DNA of 64,000 nt from JBHENC01 sp046262295 (GCA_046262295.1 JBHENC010000005.1:261622-325621); one strand, 5' to 3'; shown: positions 44,339 through 53,029, counted from the stretch's first letter. Notes: generated by a model not told the origin, from the letters alone. Numbers and translations are program-made.

Positions 44339-44732
44339 TAATCGCCTGAACGCCCAACGTGTCAACGCACGTGCCGCTGTTCCCTCTTTTAATCACCAAA
44401 CGACGCGCGAGCTGTCGCGCGAGTTGATCGGCACGCGCACGGAAGTACGCCTGCGCGGTGGCATCATTCCCTCGTGGGTCGCCTTCGCAACGATCATTCT
44501 CGCTACCTTCGCTCTCTGCGTAACGGTCACGATGCGTGCGCAGGCCGAGATGCGCGTCGCCTCGCAGGTTTACGAAAAGGCCAACGCTGATGTTGAGCAA
44601 CTACGTAACTCAAACGCGACGCTTGAAACGGAAGTGCGCCGTTTGAAAACAGAGCCGCGCGCCATCGAAGCCGCCGCACGCACGCGCCTTAATATGATTC
44701 GCGCGAACGAAATCATCGTGCCCGTTCAATGA
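44310..44732 (+). CDS. FtsL/FtsB/DivIC-like septum protein
   Basis: 140 residues starting inside the end of the phosphohexomutase gene, with GGAGG nine bases upstream. A basic cytoplasmic N-terminus, one membrane span (WVAFATIILATFALCVTVTM), a periplasmic coiled coil (SQVYEKANADVEQLRNSNAT, LETEVRRLKTEPRAIEAAAR) and RLNMIRANEIIVPV give the layout of the FtsL/FtsB cell-division proteins. Which of the two cannot be told. The 48-residue N-terminal tail is longer than usual. Confidence 0.75.
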   Translation: MKAANTYWIDNRLNAQRVNARAAVPSFNHQTTRELSRELIGTRTEVRLRGGIIPSWVAFATIILATFALCVTVTMRAQAEMRVASQVYEKANADVEQLRNSNATLETEVRRLKTEPRAIEAAARTRLNMIRANEIIVPVQ

Positions 44733-44943
44733 AACGAGAGCCGTGTTTCGTCGCTTCAAGGCTATTAAACATTTGAGGACTATTAAATGTTCCATTCTGC
44801 CGGTCGCCTGCCGTTCGTTTTTACCGCCTGACTTCCGCTCATCGGTTACGCCTGCCGAAAGTGCGCGGCTGTGTTACTAAATGCAGCCGCGCTCCTCTCT
44901 TTTTCCAACCGTAAAAGACAGCGTATCGCCGCATAGCAAGCGG

Positions 44944-44972
44944 TTGACACTCATTAAGCCGTCAACTAATAT
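44944..44972 (+). promoter_or_regulatory. Sigma70-type promoter for the acyl-CoA mutase operon
   Basis: TTGACA at 44944-44949, 17-base spacer, TAATAT at 44967-44972. It lies 91 bases before the mutase start and is the best promoter in the 330-base gap, which has no other feature. Confidence 0.7.
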
Positions 44973-45062
44973 CGCTATAAGTTCAATTTATCGCTTCTGT
45001 TCACGCTTATCATTATGTATGCCGCATCTTGCGAAACGCGGCGCGGGAGACTTGAAAGCCTT

Positions 45063-46745
45063 ATGCCTGACACGAAAGAGATCACGTCGCCGGAGCGAGC
45101 AGCGGTCGAACGATGGGAACAGGAGACGCTCGCGCCCGTGTTGCGTGGGCGTCCCGAACGCAAAAAGAGTTTCCAGACCGTTTCGCTCGCCGAAGTCGAA
45201 CGCCTGCACACGCCTGCCGACACCGCCGATATAGATTTCGCCAACGACATTTCTTTCCCCGGCGAGTTTCCCTACACGCGCGGCATACACCCGACGGGTT
45301 ATCGCGGCAAGCTCTGGACGATGCGACAGTTCGCGGGCTTCGGCACGCCGGAAGAGACCAATGCGCGCTTCAAATATTTGATGAATCAAGGACAGACAGG
45401 TCTCTCCGTCGCTTACGATCTGCCCGCACTGATGGGCTACGATTCGGATTCGCCGCTCTCGGAAGGCGAAGTCGGTAAGTGCGGCGTCGCCGTCTCGTCG
45501 CTCGCGGACATGGAAGTTTTGTTCGACGGCATTCCGCTCGAACAGGTCACGGTCTCGCAGACGATCAACGCGCCCGCGTCCGTTCTGTTAGCGATGTATC
45601 TGGTCGTCGCCGAAAAGCAGGGCGCGGATTGGCGCAAGATTTCCGGCACGCTGCAAAACGATATTTTGAAAGAGTACATTGCGCAGAAGGAATGGATTTA
45701 TCCGATTCGCCCGGCGATGAAACTCGTCACGGACACCTTCGAGTTCTGCACGCATCACGTGCCGCGCTACAATCCGATCTCCGTGAGCGGCTATCACATA
45801 CGCGAAGCCGGTTCGACAGCCGCGCAGGAGCTTGCCTTTACCTTGCGCGACGGCATCGAATACGTGCAATGGGGTGTTGATGCCGGATTAGATGTTGACG
45901 AGTTTGTGCCGCGCGTTTCGTTCTTCTTCAACGCGCATAATGATTTCTTTGAAGAGATAGCGAAGTATCGCGCCGCCCGTCGTATCTGGGCGCGCACGAT
46001 GCGCGAGAGATTCAACGCGAAGAGCGAAAAGACTTTGCAGTTGCGTTTTCACACGCAGACCGCAGGCGTCTCTCTTACCGTCCAGCAACCTTTGAACAAC
46101 ATCGTGCGCGTCGCCATTCAAGCTCTCGCGGGCGTGCTCGGCGGAACGAACAGTTTGCACACGGACGCTTACGACGAAGCTCTCGCGTTGCCGACGGATC
46201 GCGCCGCCCTCATCGCGCTTCGCACGCAACAGATCATCGCGGAAGAAACCGGCGTTGTGAATAACATTGACCCGCTCGGCGGCTCGTACTTCGTCGAAAG
46301 CTTAACGAAGAAGATGGAAGACGAAGCCCTCGATTATTTCGCCAAGATAGACGCGATGGGCGGCATGGTCGAAGCCATCGAAAAAGGTTTTCCGCAGCGC
46401 GAGATACAGGAATCCGCTTACCAATATCAGAAGGCCGTCGAACGCGGCGAACAGGTCATCGTCGGCGTCAACAAATATCAGATGAAATCGGAGCCTTCCG
46501 AGATTCCGATTCTAGTTATTGACGAAGGCGTGCGCGACCGACAGGTTGAACGCCTTAATCGAACACGCGCGCAAAGAGACGCGGGCGCAGTCGCCAACGC
46601 TCTCGAAAAACTGAAACGCGCCGCCCAAGCCAACGATAACACGATGCCCGCGACCATCGAAGCCGTCCGCGCCTACGCCACCCTCGGCGAAATCTGCGAC
46701 GCATTAAGAGACGTTTACGGCCTTTACGAAGAGCCTGCGTTTTAA
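45063..46745 (+). CDS. B12-dependent acyl-CoA mutase, large subunit (isobutyryl-CoA mutase-like)
   Basis: 560 residues from ATG 45063; an ATG at 45015 would add 16 residues. It is the TIM-barrel catalytic chain of the methylmalonyl-CoA mutase family, without the B12 domain, which is the separate gene at 47597. Family motifs: GKLWTMRQFAGFGTPEETNA, TGLSVAYDLPALMGYDSDSP, GTLQNDILKEYIAQKEWIYP, VSGYHIREAGSTAAQELAFT, and GGTNSLHTDAYDEALALPTD. Two substrate positions are Phe90 and Gln208, where methylmalonyl-CoA mutase has Tyr89 and Arg207; the pair Phe/Gln is that of isobutyryl-CoA mutase. It is followed by a low-GC lipoprotein, then the B12 subunit. Confidence 0.93.
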   Translation: MPDTKEITSPERAAVERWEQETLAPVLRGRPERKKSFQTVSLAEVERLHTPADTADIDFANDISFPGEFPYTRGIHPTGYRGKLWTMRQFAGFGTPEETNARFKYLMNQGQTGLSVAYDLPALMGYDSDSPLSEGEVGKCGVAVSSLADMEVLFDGIPLEQVTVSQTINAPASVLLAMYLVVAEKQGADWRKISGTLQNDILKEYIAQKEWIYPIRPAMKLVTDTFEFCTHHVPRYNPISVSGYHIREAGSTAAQELAFTLRDGIEYVQWGVDAGLDVDEFVPRVSFFFNAHNDFFEEIAKYRAARRIWARTMRERFNAKSEKTLQLRFHTQTAGVSLTVQQPLNNIVRVAIQALAGVLGGTNSLHTDAYDEALALPTDRAALIALRTQQIIAEETGVVNNIDPLGGSYFVESLTKKMEDEALDYFAKIDAMGGMVEAIEKGFPQREIQESAYQYQKAVERGEQVIVGVNKYQMKSEPSEIPILVIDEGVRDRQVERLNRTRAQRDAGAVANALEKLKRAAQANDNTMPATIEAVRAYATLGEICDALRDVYGLYEEPAF

Positions 46746-46803
46746 TGCAACTTATATCAGCGAATGTATGGCGAGGTTTATGTTGTTCAGTGGATTCTTT
46801 GAT

Positions 46804-47586
46804 ATGCGTTATCGCGTCCTATCGCTTTTTGTTTTTTGCGCTCTTATCGCTTGCGCTGCCCAACAATCTTCAGCAACAGCTTTGCACGCTCGCGCCGACA
46901 GCATAATCATCGAAAAGAAAAGAATTGTTTTGGTTCGTAGCGCAAAGCTTGCGAAACAATTTCCAGAGCGTAAAAGCGCAGTTGTTAATTATCCCGTAAT
47001 CAAAGGTCTCGGAAATTCACTGGCTCTAAACAAGATTCGCTCGGCCATCCGACTAAAAAACATCTTCGACACGTCGCTTGCCGAATACAAAGAAGACGCT
47101 TGGCTCACAAGCTTTGATTACACGGTTAACTACAATAAGAATTTCATTCTCGATCTGACATTTAAGCAGGAAGGCGTCGGAGCTTACCCGGACGAGCAAA
47201 CCAAGCACTTTGCCTTCAATCTCAATTCCGGCGAAATCATCAAGGCAAAAGATGTCTTCAAACAAACTTCGCTGGAACTATTAGCGGGAATCGTGAACGA
47301 TAAACTTCAAGCAGAGGTACGGCGGATTATCAAAGAGAGCGAACAAAGCAGCGAGTTTTCCGCTGAAGAAAAGAAGCAGTTGCCGGAAGAATTTAAGGGA
47401 GTAAAGTTTGAAGTCAACAATCTGGATGATTTTTCAGTAGGCGACAAAGGCATCACTTTTTTGTATGACGCAGGCTTTCCGCACGCCATCAAAGCGATTC
47501 AGCCCGAAGGACGATACTTGTTTAGTTATGCGGAACTTGCGCCGCACATTAAGCAAAGCGGCTTATTAGCCAAATTCGTAAAGTAA
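46804..47586 (+). CDS. Lipoprotein, DUF3298/DUF4163-like (RsiV/PdaC type)
   Basis: 260 residues if the ATG at 46804 is used; ATGs at 46768 and 46780 are also in frame. From 46804 the sequence is a lipoprotein signal (MRYRVLSLFVFCALIAC, lipobox LIAC). The mature part matches the DUF4163/DUF3298 pattern: VVNYPVIKGLGNSLALNKIR, SFDYTVNYNKNFILDLTFKQ, YPDEQTKHFAFNLNSGEIIK, AKDVFKQTSLELL and VGDKGITFLYDAGFPHAIKA. RsiV-type modules bind lysozyme or peptidoglycan fragments. GC is clearly lower than in its neighbours, and it stands between two subunits of one enzyme. Confidence 0.78.
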   Translation: MRYRVLSLFVFCALIACAAQQSSATALHARADSIIIEKKRIVLVRSAKLAKQFPERKSAVVNYPVIKGLGNSLALNKIRSAIRLKNIFDTSLAEYKEDAWLTSFDYTVNYNKNFILDLTFKQEGVGAYPDEQTKHFAFNLNSGEIIKAKDVFKQTSLELLAGIVNDKLQAEVRRIIKESEQSSEFSAEEKKQLPEEFKGVKFEVNNLDDFSVGDKGITFLYDAGFPHAIKAIQPEGRYLFSYAELAPHIKQSGLLAKFVK

Positions 47587-47596
47587 CACTTGTCCT

Positions 47597-48001
47597 ATGA
47601 ATGATAGAAAAATTCGCGTCCTTGTTGCCAAGCCCGGCCTCGATGGTCATGATCGCGGGGCGAAGATAATTGCGCGCGCGTTGCGTGATGCCGGGATGGA
47701 AGTCATCTATACGGGATTACGCCAGACGCCGGAGATGATTGCGACGGCAGCGCTTCAGGAAGACGTTGACGCCGTCGGCATTTCGATTTTAAGCGGCGCG
47801 CATAACACTTTGTGCCCGCGCATCGTCTCGCTGTTGCGCGAGCGCGGCATGGACGATTGCCTTGTTCTCGTCGGCGGCATCATCCCGGAAGAAGATGTGC
47901 CGCGCCTCAAAGAGATGGGCGTCGCCGAAATATTCCTGCCCGGCACATCCACCGAAGACATCGTCGAATACCTGCGCGAGAACGCCAAGCCGCGTGCATG
48001 A
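47597..48001 (+). CDS. B12-binding small subunit of acyl-CoA mutase
   Basis: 134 residues. The cobalamin motif D-x-H-x2-G is in LVAKPGLDGHDRGAKIIARA, with the lower-ligand His; ISILSGAHNTLCPRIV and VLVGGIIPEEDVPRLKEMGV carry the remaining Rossmann contacts. It partners the 45063 large subunit, as in two-chain isobutyryl- or methylmalonyl-CoA mutases. It overlaps the next gene by ATGA (47998-48001). Confidence 0.94.
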   Translation: MNDRKIRVLVAKPGLDGHDRGAKIIARALRDAGMEVIYTGLRQTPEMIATAALQEDVDAVGISILSGAHNTLCPRIVSLLRERGMDDCLVLVGGIIPEEDVPRLKEMGVAEIFLPGTSTEDIVEYLRENAKPRA

Positions 48002-48657
48002 CAGACGCTTTACACGATGATGGCGCGCACGACGCACAACAGAACGCTCGTGTCGTCATCGAATTTCGAGAACCTTTCATCGCCATTGTCCGCCTCAATC
48101 GCCCGACCGAACGCAATGCCCTTTCAATCGCCACGCTCGAATCATTAGAGACAATCATTGATTCGCTCACGGCACGCGCTGACGTTGCCACAATCATTTT
48201 CACCGGCACTGATGATGCGTTTGCTTCCGGCGCAAACATACGCGAACTCGCCGCGCTGACGCCTTCCCTCGCACAACAATTTGCGACACGCGGCCAACGC
48301 CTTTTCCAAAGAATTGCTGACGCTTCGCCGCTAACCATCGCGGCTATTAACGGCTACTGCATGGGCGGCGGGCTAGACCTCGCGCTCGCCTGTGATCTTC
48401 GTTGCGCTTCACCTAACGCCGTCTTCGCTCATCCCGGCGCACGTCTCGGCATCATCACAGGCTGGGGCGGCACACAACGTCTGCCGCGTCTCATCGGCAC
48501 AGCCCGCGCACTCGAACTATTCGTAACTGCGCGACGATTGATGAGCAACGAAGCTTACGAGATAGGTTTAGTAAATTATATCGGAGAGTCTGCGCTTGAG
48601 CGCGCGTGTGAGATTGCCGCGTCGTCGAAAGTTTTTGATAAGAAGTTGAAGGCTTAA
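47998..48657 (+). CDS. Enoyl-CoA hydratase/isomerase family protein
   Basis: 219 residues; overlaps the B12 subunit by four bases. Crotonase-fold motifs: AIVRLNRPTERNALSIATLE, IIFTGTDDAFASGANIRELA (first oxyanion loop), AAINGYCMGGGLDLALACDL (second oxyanion Gly) and HPGARLGIITGWGGTQRLPR with the first catalytic Glu replaced by Gly/Ile region, so the exact chemistry is uncertain. It is about 40 residues shorter at the C-terminus than a typical 260-residue hydratase. It ends four bases into the tail of the convergent hydratase gene. Confidence 0.9.
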   Translation: MTDALHDDGAHDAQQNARVVIEFREPFIAIVRLNRPTERNALSIATLESLETIIDSLTARADVATIIFTGTDDAFASGANIRELAALTPSLAQQFATRGQRLFQRIADASPLTIAAINGYCMGGGLDLALACDLRCASPNAVFAHPGARLGIITGWGGTQRLPRLIGTARALELFVTARRLMSNEAYEIGLVNYIGESALERACEIAASSKVFDKKLKA

Positions 48658-49436
48658 CTTTTTTTTAGAAAGCGTGCGATTCCCTGCTGGCAGTCTTCCG
48701 TCATGCGCGCGATGGTGTTTATATTTACGCCGGATTGCAACGCGGCGTCGAACATCATTCCGTCCATTTGATACAGCAGGCGTTTGGACAGAATCACGGC
48801 GGAGCGGCTCACTTTTTCAAAGGCGGCGACGTAAGATTCAACCTGTGATTCAAACGTCTCGTCATCGAAGACGCGATTAATCAAGCCAATGCGCTCGGCC
48901 TCCTGTGCGCTGATTTCTGCGCCGCGCGTGACGAGTTCAAAGGCGCGTTTCTCGGAGACGTTGCGGCGCAAGATAGCCATTACCATCGCGGGCACAAAAC
49001 CTATCTTCACTTCCGGGTATCCGAATCGCGCGCCGCTCGCAGCGAGCACTAAATCGCAGGCCGTCGCAAGGCCGCAACCGCCCGCCAGCGCCCGCCCGCG
49101 CACCGCCGCGACGACCGGAACATTGACGCGCCGAATCAACGCGAAGAGTTCCATCAAAGATTCCGCATCCGCCAGATTCTCCATCACGGAAGCTTCCGAA
49201 ATCTTCTGCAATGCGGAAAGGTCTGCGCCGGAGCAAAAATCCGCGCCCGCGCCCGTGATGACAACCGCGCGGACAGCTTCGTTCGCGTCTGCCGTGTGCA
49301 AAGAATGTTTGAGGCCGGAAATTAGCGCATCGTTCAAAGCGTTACGCTTCTCAGGACGGTTAAGCGTGATGAGCGCGACCGCGCCCTCCACCGTGTACAG
49401 CACTTCGCTTCGTTCGTCTGTCATTTCGCGCTTCAA
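48654..49436 (-). CDS. Enoyl-CoA hydratase/isomerase family protein (second)
   Basis: 260 residues, full length. Crotonase motifs: VALITLNRPEKRNALNDALI, VVITGAGADFCSGADLSALQ, VVAAVRGRALAGGCGLATAC, then FGYPEVKIGFVPAMVMAILR with a Glu at the first catalytic site and RNVSEKRAFELVTRGAEISA. A hydratase or isomerase in acyl-CoA breakdown. It is last of the minus-strand atu-like cluster, 25 bases after the hydrolase. It converges tail to tail with the other hydratase; their stops share TTAA at 48654-48657. Confidence 0.94.
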   Translation of the reverse strand: MKREMTDERSEVLYTVEGAVALITLNRPEKRNALNDALISGLKHSLHTADANEAVRAVVITGAGADFCSGADLSALQKISEASVMENLADAESLMELFALIRRVNVPVVAAVRGRALAGGCGLATACDLVLAASGARFGYPEVKIGFVPAMVMAILRRNVSEKRAFELVTRGAEISAQEAERIGLINRVFDDETFESQVESYVAAFEKVSRSAVILSKRLLYQMDGMMFDAALQSGVNINTIARMTEDCQQGIARFLKKS

Positions 49437-49461
49437 ATCTTTTCTTGAAATATTTTTCAGG

Positions 49462-50388
49462 TTACGCAGCTTTAAGGAAATCCATGAGCGCAGCGGTCAC
49501 TTCCGCCGCCGCTTCCTGCTGCACCCAGTGGCCGCTCGTCGCAATACGCACCTCGCGGTACGGCGCATCAACATATCTATCAACGCCGCGCACCGTTTCC
49601 GGCAGAATCGCAAAATCTTTCTCGCCATAAATAAAGAGCGACGGAGCACGCACGCGGCCATCCCCGGCGGCCTTACTTCCCTGCCCGCGTTTGCCGCTTA
49701 AAAAGAGCGGGGCAAAGTTAGCGCGATAATAGTTAATTGCGCTCGTGAGTGCGCCGCGTTCGCGCATCGCCGCTTTGTAGATGGCGATGTCCGTACCGGA
49801 AAAAGCCTGCGGGCGGACGGCGGTTCGCTTGAAAGTTCGGTCGAGAGAAGCGAAATCATTTGCGCCGATCATCCATTCCGGCACGTAAGGCAGTTGGAAG
49901 AAGAGCATATACCAACTGCTCAAAGCCTGCTTCAGAGTCATATTGGCAAGCCAAGCGGCGATGGGCGGGACTTGCAACGCCGCGACTTTAGAAACGCGAT
50001 CAGGATAAAGTTGCGCTACGTTCCAAGCGACTGCCGCGCCCCAATCATGTCCGACCACAGCGGCTTTACGCGCGCCGAAATGATCCATCAAGCCAACTAC
50101 GTCGCTCGCCAGCATCTCAATTCGATAACCTTCCACGCGCGCAGGCTTATCGCTCAAATTGTATCCGCGCATATCAACGGCGACAGCGCGAAAGTCTCTA
50201 CCAAGAGCTTTCAATTGATGTCGCCACGAATACCAGCACTCCGGGAAGCCATGCAACAGTATAACGAGTTGAGTTGATTGATCGCTTCTCAACTCTTCAA
50301 GGCTTTCCGCATAATGCAGGTTGATGCCGTTCACGCGCGCGTAATCGTGTCGAACAAACGAATCAATGTTTATGAAAGGCGCGCTCAT
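49462..50388 (-). CDS. Alpha/beta hydrolase, epoxide hydrolase-like
   Basis: 308 residues. HGFPECWYSWRHQLKAL carries the oxyanion HGxP motif, VGHDWGAAVAWNVAQLYPDR the nucleophile Asp in the D-W-G elbow typical of epoxide hydrolases and haloalkane dehalogenases, and TSGHWVQQEAAAEV the catalytic His. A cap domain with the Tyr residues of epoxide hydrolases is plausible around QLPYVPEWMIGAN. It lies 70 bases downstream of the small AtuA-like gene. Substrate unknown. Confidence 0.93.
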   Translation of the reverse strand: MSAPFINIDSFVRHDYARVNGINLHYAESLEELRSDQSTQLVILLHGFPECWYSWRHQLKALGRDFRAVAVDMRGYNLSDKPARVEGYRIEMLASDVVGLMDHFGARKAAVVGHDWGAAVAWNVAQLYPDRVSKVAALQVPPIAAWLANMTLKQALSSWYMLFFQLPYVPEWMIGANDFASLDRTFKRTAVRPQAFSGTDIAIYKAAMRERGALTSAINYYRANFAPLFLSGKRGQGSKAAGDGRVRAPSLFIYGEKDFAILPETVRGVDRYVDAPYREVRIATSGHWVQQEAAAEVTAALMDFLKAA

Positions 50389-50458
50389 ATCAATCGCGGA
50401 TAAGCTCCAATGACATTAAGGCCGTCATATGGTTAGGCGATGCTCGTTGCGACAACCA

Positions 50459-50812
50459 CTATGCGGCGTTTAATAAACCCAGCACGCGCGCTTCATTATC
50501 CGGCATCTCTATTTCCATGCGTAGCAGCGCGGTTGAGAAAGTTTTGCCCTGCGCATCCGTCATCAAAGAGAGCGTGCCGCCGCCGCCGAGACTTTCGTGC
50601 AGCAGAAAATTGAGCGCGGAAAGATTCGGGAGTTCAAAGCGTTCAACTTCACCTTTGCAGATACCCGCGAAATGTTGCTTGACGCGCTCCGCCGTTACCT
50701 CACGAAGGAGCACTGCATAAAACTCGTCGCGCAACGCGATGAGGCCGACGTTCGCCGTGTCGCCCTTATCGCCGGAGCGCGCGTGCGCGATTTTCGCTAA
50801 TTGAATACGCAT
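50459..50812 (-). CDS. AtuA C-terminal-like (ferredoxin-fold) small protein
   Basis: 117 residues. LAKIAHARSGDKGDTANVGL is the highly conserved opening of the domain usually fused to, or directly after, the AtuA/DUF1446 protein, and FELPNLSALNFLLHESLGGG is its second landmark. It is a partner of the AtuA-type protein at 51517-52884, but here a Nudix gene stands between the two. The function of AtuA itself is not known biochemically; it is required for acyclic terpene and related branched acid use. Confidence 0.88.
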   Translation of the reverse strand: MRIQLAKIAHARSGDKGDTANVGLIALRDEFYAVLLREVTAERVKQHFAGICKGEVERFELPNLSALNFLLHESLGGGGTLSLMTDAQGKTFSTALLRMEIEMPDNEARVLGLLNAA

Positions 50813-50852
50813 CTTAGATAATCGACCTCAACAATGAATTTCAAAGACAACT

Positions 50853-51488
50853 TTATTTGTCCGCAACTAACCCGGACTTATACAGCGATAGCCAGTGAAA
50901 GCCTACCACGACGAGCGCATGATCTATTGTTTCATCGGCAATGAGCGCGGGCACATCTGCGAGTGGCACAAGGCGCACGACGGTGTGTTCGGTCGTATCG
51001 AAGACGGGCGCGCTTTTGAACTCGACATCGCGTGCGAGATATGTGTGAATCCAGTTGTTTTGAATCGCCGGATTCGGGCGCGTCTTTCCGAGAAGCTGCA
51101 CTTCACCTGTCGCTGTGGCATAGCCCGTCTCTTCGAGAAGCTCGCGGGCGGCGGCCTCTTTCGGCGATTCGCCCGCGTCAACCATACCGCCGGGAATCTC
51201 CAGCGTGATGCTTTCCGTGCCGTGCCTGTATTGCTCGATCATCACGACTTGATCGTCTTTCGTTAAAGGTATGACGTTGATCCAATCCGGCGCTTCGATA
51301 ACGTAGAAATCGTGTTCGCGTTCGCTCGATGAAGTGCAACTAAAGTCGCGCCGCACTTGAAAGACGCGGCAATCCGCGACTATTTCAGATGAACGGCGAA
51401 ACCACGCGGGCGTCTCCGCCCCGAGCCGCTCACGCTCGAACGGCAACGCGGCAAACTCACTCCCTGTCTCTCCGTCTTCTTGTGACAC
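50853..51488 (-). CDS. Nudix hydrolase, ADP-ribose pyrophosphatase-like (second)
   Basis: 211 residues. Nudix box GGMVDAGESPKEAAARELLE, then ETGY, with VVMIEQYRHGTESITLEIPG just before it, the ADP-ribose pyrophosphatase/NudF pattern. It lies between the two AtuA pieces, 28 bases after the large one and 40 before the small one, so it is probably in the same transcript; a link to acyl-CoA or CoA-ester clean-up is possible but unproven. It is not a close copy of the Nudix at 9367. Confidence 0.93.
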   Translation of the reverse strand: MSQEDGETGSEFAALPFERERLGAETPAWFRRSSEIVADCRVFQVRRDFSCTSSSEREHDFYVIEAPDWINVIPLTKDDQVVMIEQYRHGTESITLEIPGGMVDAGESPKEAAARELLEETGYATATGEVQLLGKTRPNPAIQNNWIHTYLARDVEFKSAPVFDTTEHTVVRLVPLADVPALIADETIDHALVVVGFHWLSLYKSGLVADK

Positions 51489-51516
51489 GCTCTCGCCCTG
51501 CCCTCTTGTTCTTCGC

Positions 51517-52884
51517 TCACGCTTCGATTACTTCGACGCGCGGTTTGATCTCCGTTTTGGGAATCAGCGCAGGCCAGTAAGCGACGATCTCTTCGACTTT
51601 CGGGCGGCCTCCGGCAAAGCCCGTCACGCCCGGCGGGCCCGTCAAGATAAGCGGCGCAATCTCTTTCGTGAATCGCTCGACGGCTTTTCGATCATTGCCG
51701 CGCACGCCGATGCGCAATTGCACTTCCGCGAGGTCTTGTGCCGGTGTGCCCGCGAGCATTCCATGCGTCGCGTTTGCGCCGACGAACTCCGTCAGGATTT
51801 CATCGAAGCGCAAACCGAGCCGTTCAAGGCGTGCGCGCAAAATCTTGTCCGCCGCCTGCGCTTTCTCAAGCGCATCAGGCCACGAATAAACGAGTGTGCC
51901 GACGGCCTTAAAGCCTGCCGAATAGCTGATCGAGACTTTCAGAAACTCCGTCGCCGGACGGCCTTCGATGCCGAACACGCGGACACGATTCGTTCCTGCA
52001 TCTTCCAGATGAATCGTTGTGAAATCCGCGACGCAATCGGGCGTGATGTAATCGTGCGGGTTGCCCATCTCGTAAAGCAGTTGCTCTTTGATCGAAGGCA
52101 CGTTGACGCGCCCGCCCGTGTTTTCGTGTTTCGTGACGATGAAACTTCCGTCGGGCGAGGCTTCGACAATCGGATAGCCGACATCCGCGAGGTCTGGGAT
52201 GTTACGCCAATCATACTGGCAATTGCCGCCCGAACACTGCGCGCCGCATTCTATGATGTGCCCGGCGATGGTGCCTGCGGCGAGAAGATTCCAGTCCGTT
52301 TCTTTCCAACCAAATTCATGAATGATCGGCGCAAGCGTGAGTCCCGTATCGGTGGCGCGTCCCGTTATCACAATTTGCGCGCCTTGATTGAGCGCGCCAA
52401 CCATCGGCCACGCACCGAGGTAAGCATTCGCGCTCTGGATGCGTTCGCGGACAGCGGAGAGCGGCTCACCTGTGTCCATGTTGCGCAACTCTATGCCGCG
52501 CGCCAAGAGATCACCGAGTTGATCCATAATGTCGTCGCCGGTAACGATGCCGATGCGAACCTTGCCGCCGAGTCCGAGTTCGCGTGCCACTTCGCGGACG
52601 GCGTCGGCGCAGCCACGCACATTGACGCCTCCGGCATTGGCCGTCACGCGAATGCCGCGCTCAACGCAGGCCGGAAGTATCTGTTTGATAAGCGGCACAA
52701 AGTCGCGCGCGTATCCGGCAGAGGCATCGCGCGCGCGCTGTTTCTGCATGATTGACATGGTGACTTCGGCGAGGTAGTCGAGCATCAGATAATCAATCTG
52801 TCCGCCTTCCACCTGACGCACCGGCGCGTCGAGCATATCGCCCCAGAACCCTTGCCCGCTGGCAATGCGAATTTTCTGTTCCAT
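51517..52884 (-). CDS. atuA: AtuA-type protein (DUF1446), acyclic terpene utilisation
   Basis: 455 residues. The opening IRIASGQGFWGDMLDAPVRQ, then LAEVTMSIMQKQRARDASAG, RVTANAGGVNVRGCADAVRE, IVITGRATDTGLTLAPIIHE and NCQYDWRNIPDLADVGYPIV mark the AtuA/DUF1446 family. In Pseudomonas AtuA works in citronellol and geranyl-CoA breakdown with AtuC/AtuF carboxylase; homologues also serve other branched acids. Here the C-terminal domain is a separate gene at 50459. Followed by the Nudix, small AtuA, hydrolase and hydratase genes in one direction. Confidence 0.9.
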   Translation of the reverse strand: MEQKIRIASGQGFWGDMLDAPVRQVEGGQIDYLMLDYLAEVTMSIMQKQRARDASAGYARDFVPLIKQILPACVERGIRVTANAGGVNVRGCADAVREVARELGLGGKVRIGIVTGDDIMDQLGDLLARGIELRNMDTGEPLSAVRERIQSANAYLGAWPMVGALNQGAQIVITGRATDTGLTLAPIIHEFGWKETDWNLLAAGTIAGHIIECGAQCSGGNCQYDWRNIPDLADVGYPIVEASPDGSFIVTKHENTGGRVNVPSIKEQLLYEMGNPHDYITPDCVADFTTIHLEDAGTNRVRVFGIEGRPATEFLKVSISYSAGFKAVGTLVYSWPDALEKAQAADKILRARLERLGLRFDEILTEFVGANATHGMLAGTPAQDLAEVQLRIGVRGNDRKAVERFTKEIAPLILTGPPGVTGFAGGRPKVEEIVAYWPALIPKTEIKPRVEVIEA

Positions 52885-53029
52885 CTTTTGCTATCGCTAC
52901 ATTGATTGAAGGTAAAAGGGCGGCGCGTCCCGTTTTACGGAATGCGCCGCCCGTGTCGAACAGGTCTGCGCGTCAGACCACTAATGACAGTCTCCCGAAA
53001 AGTTTCTCACGATTTCGGAAGAGACTATT

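Noticed and set aside
45063..48001. Plain methylmalonyl-CoA mutase call
   Set aside because: Both substrate positions are those of isobutyryl-CoA mutase, so the specific methylmalonyl name was not used.
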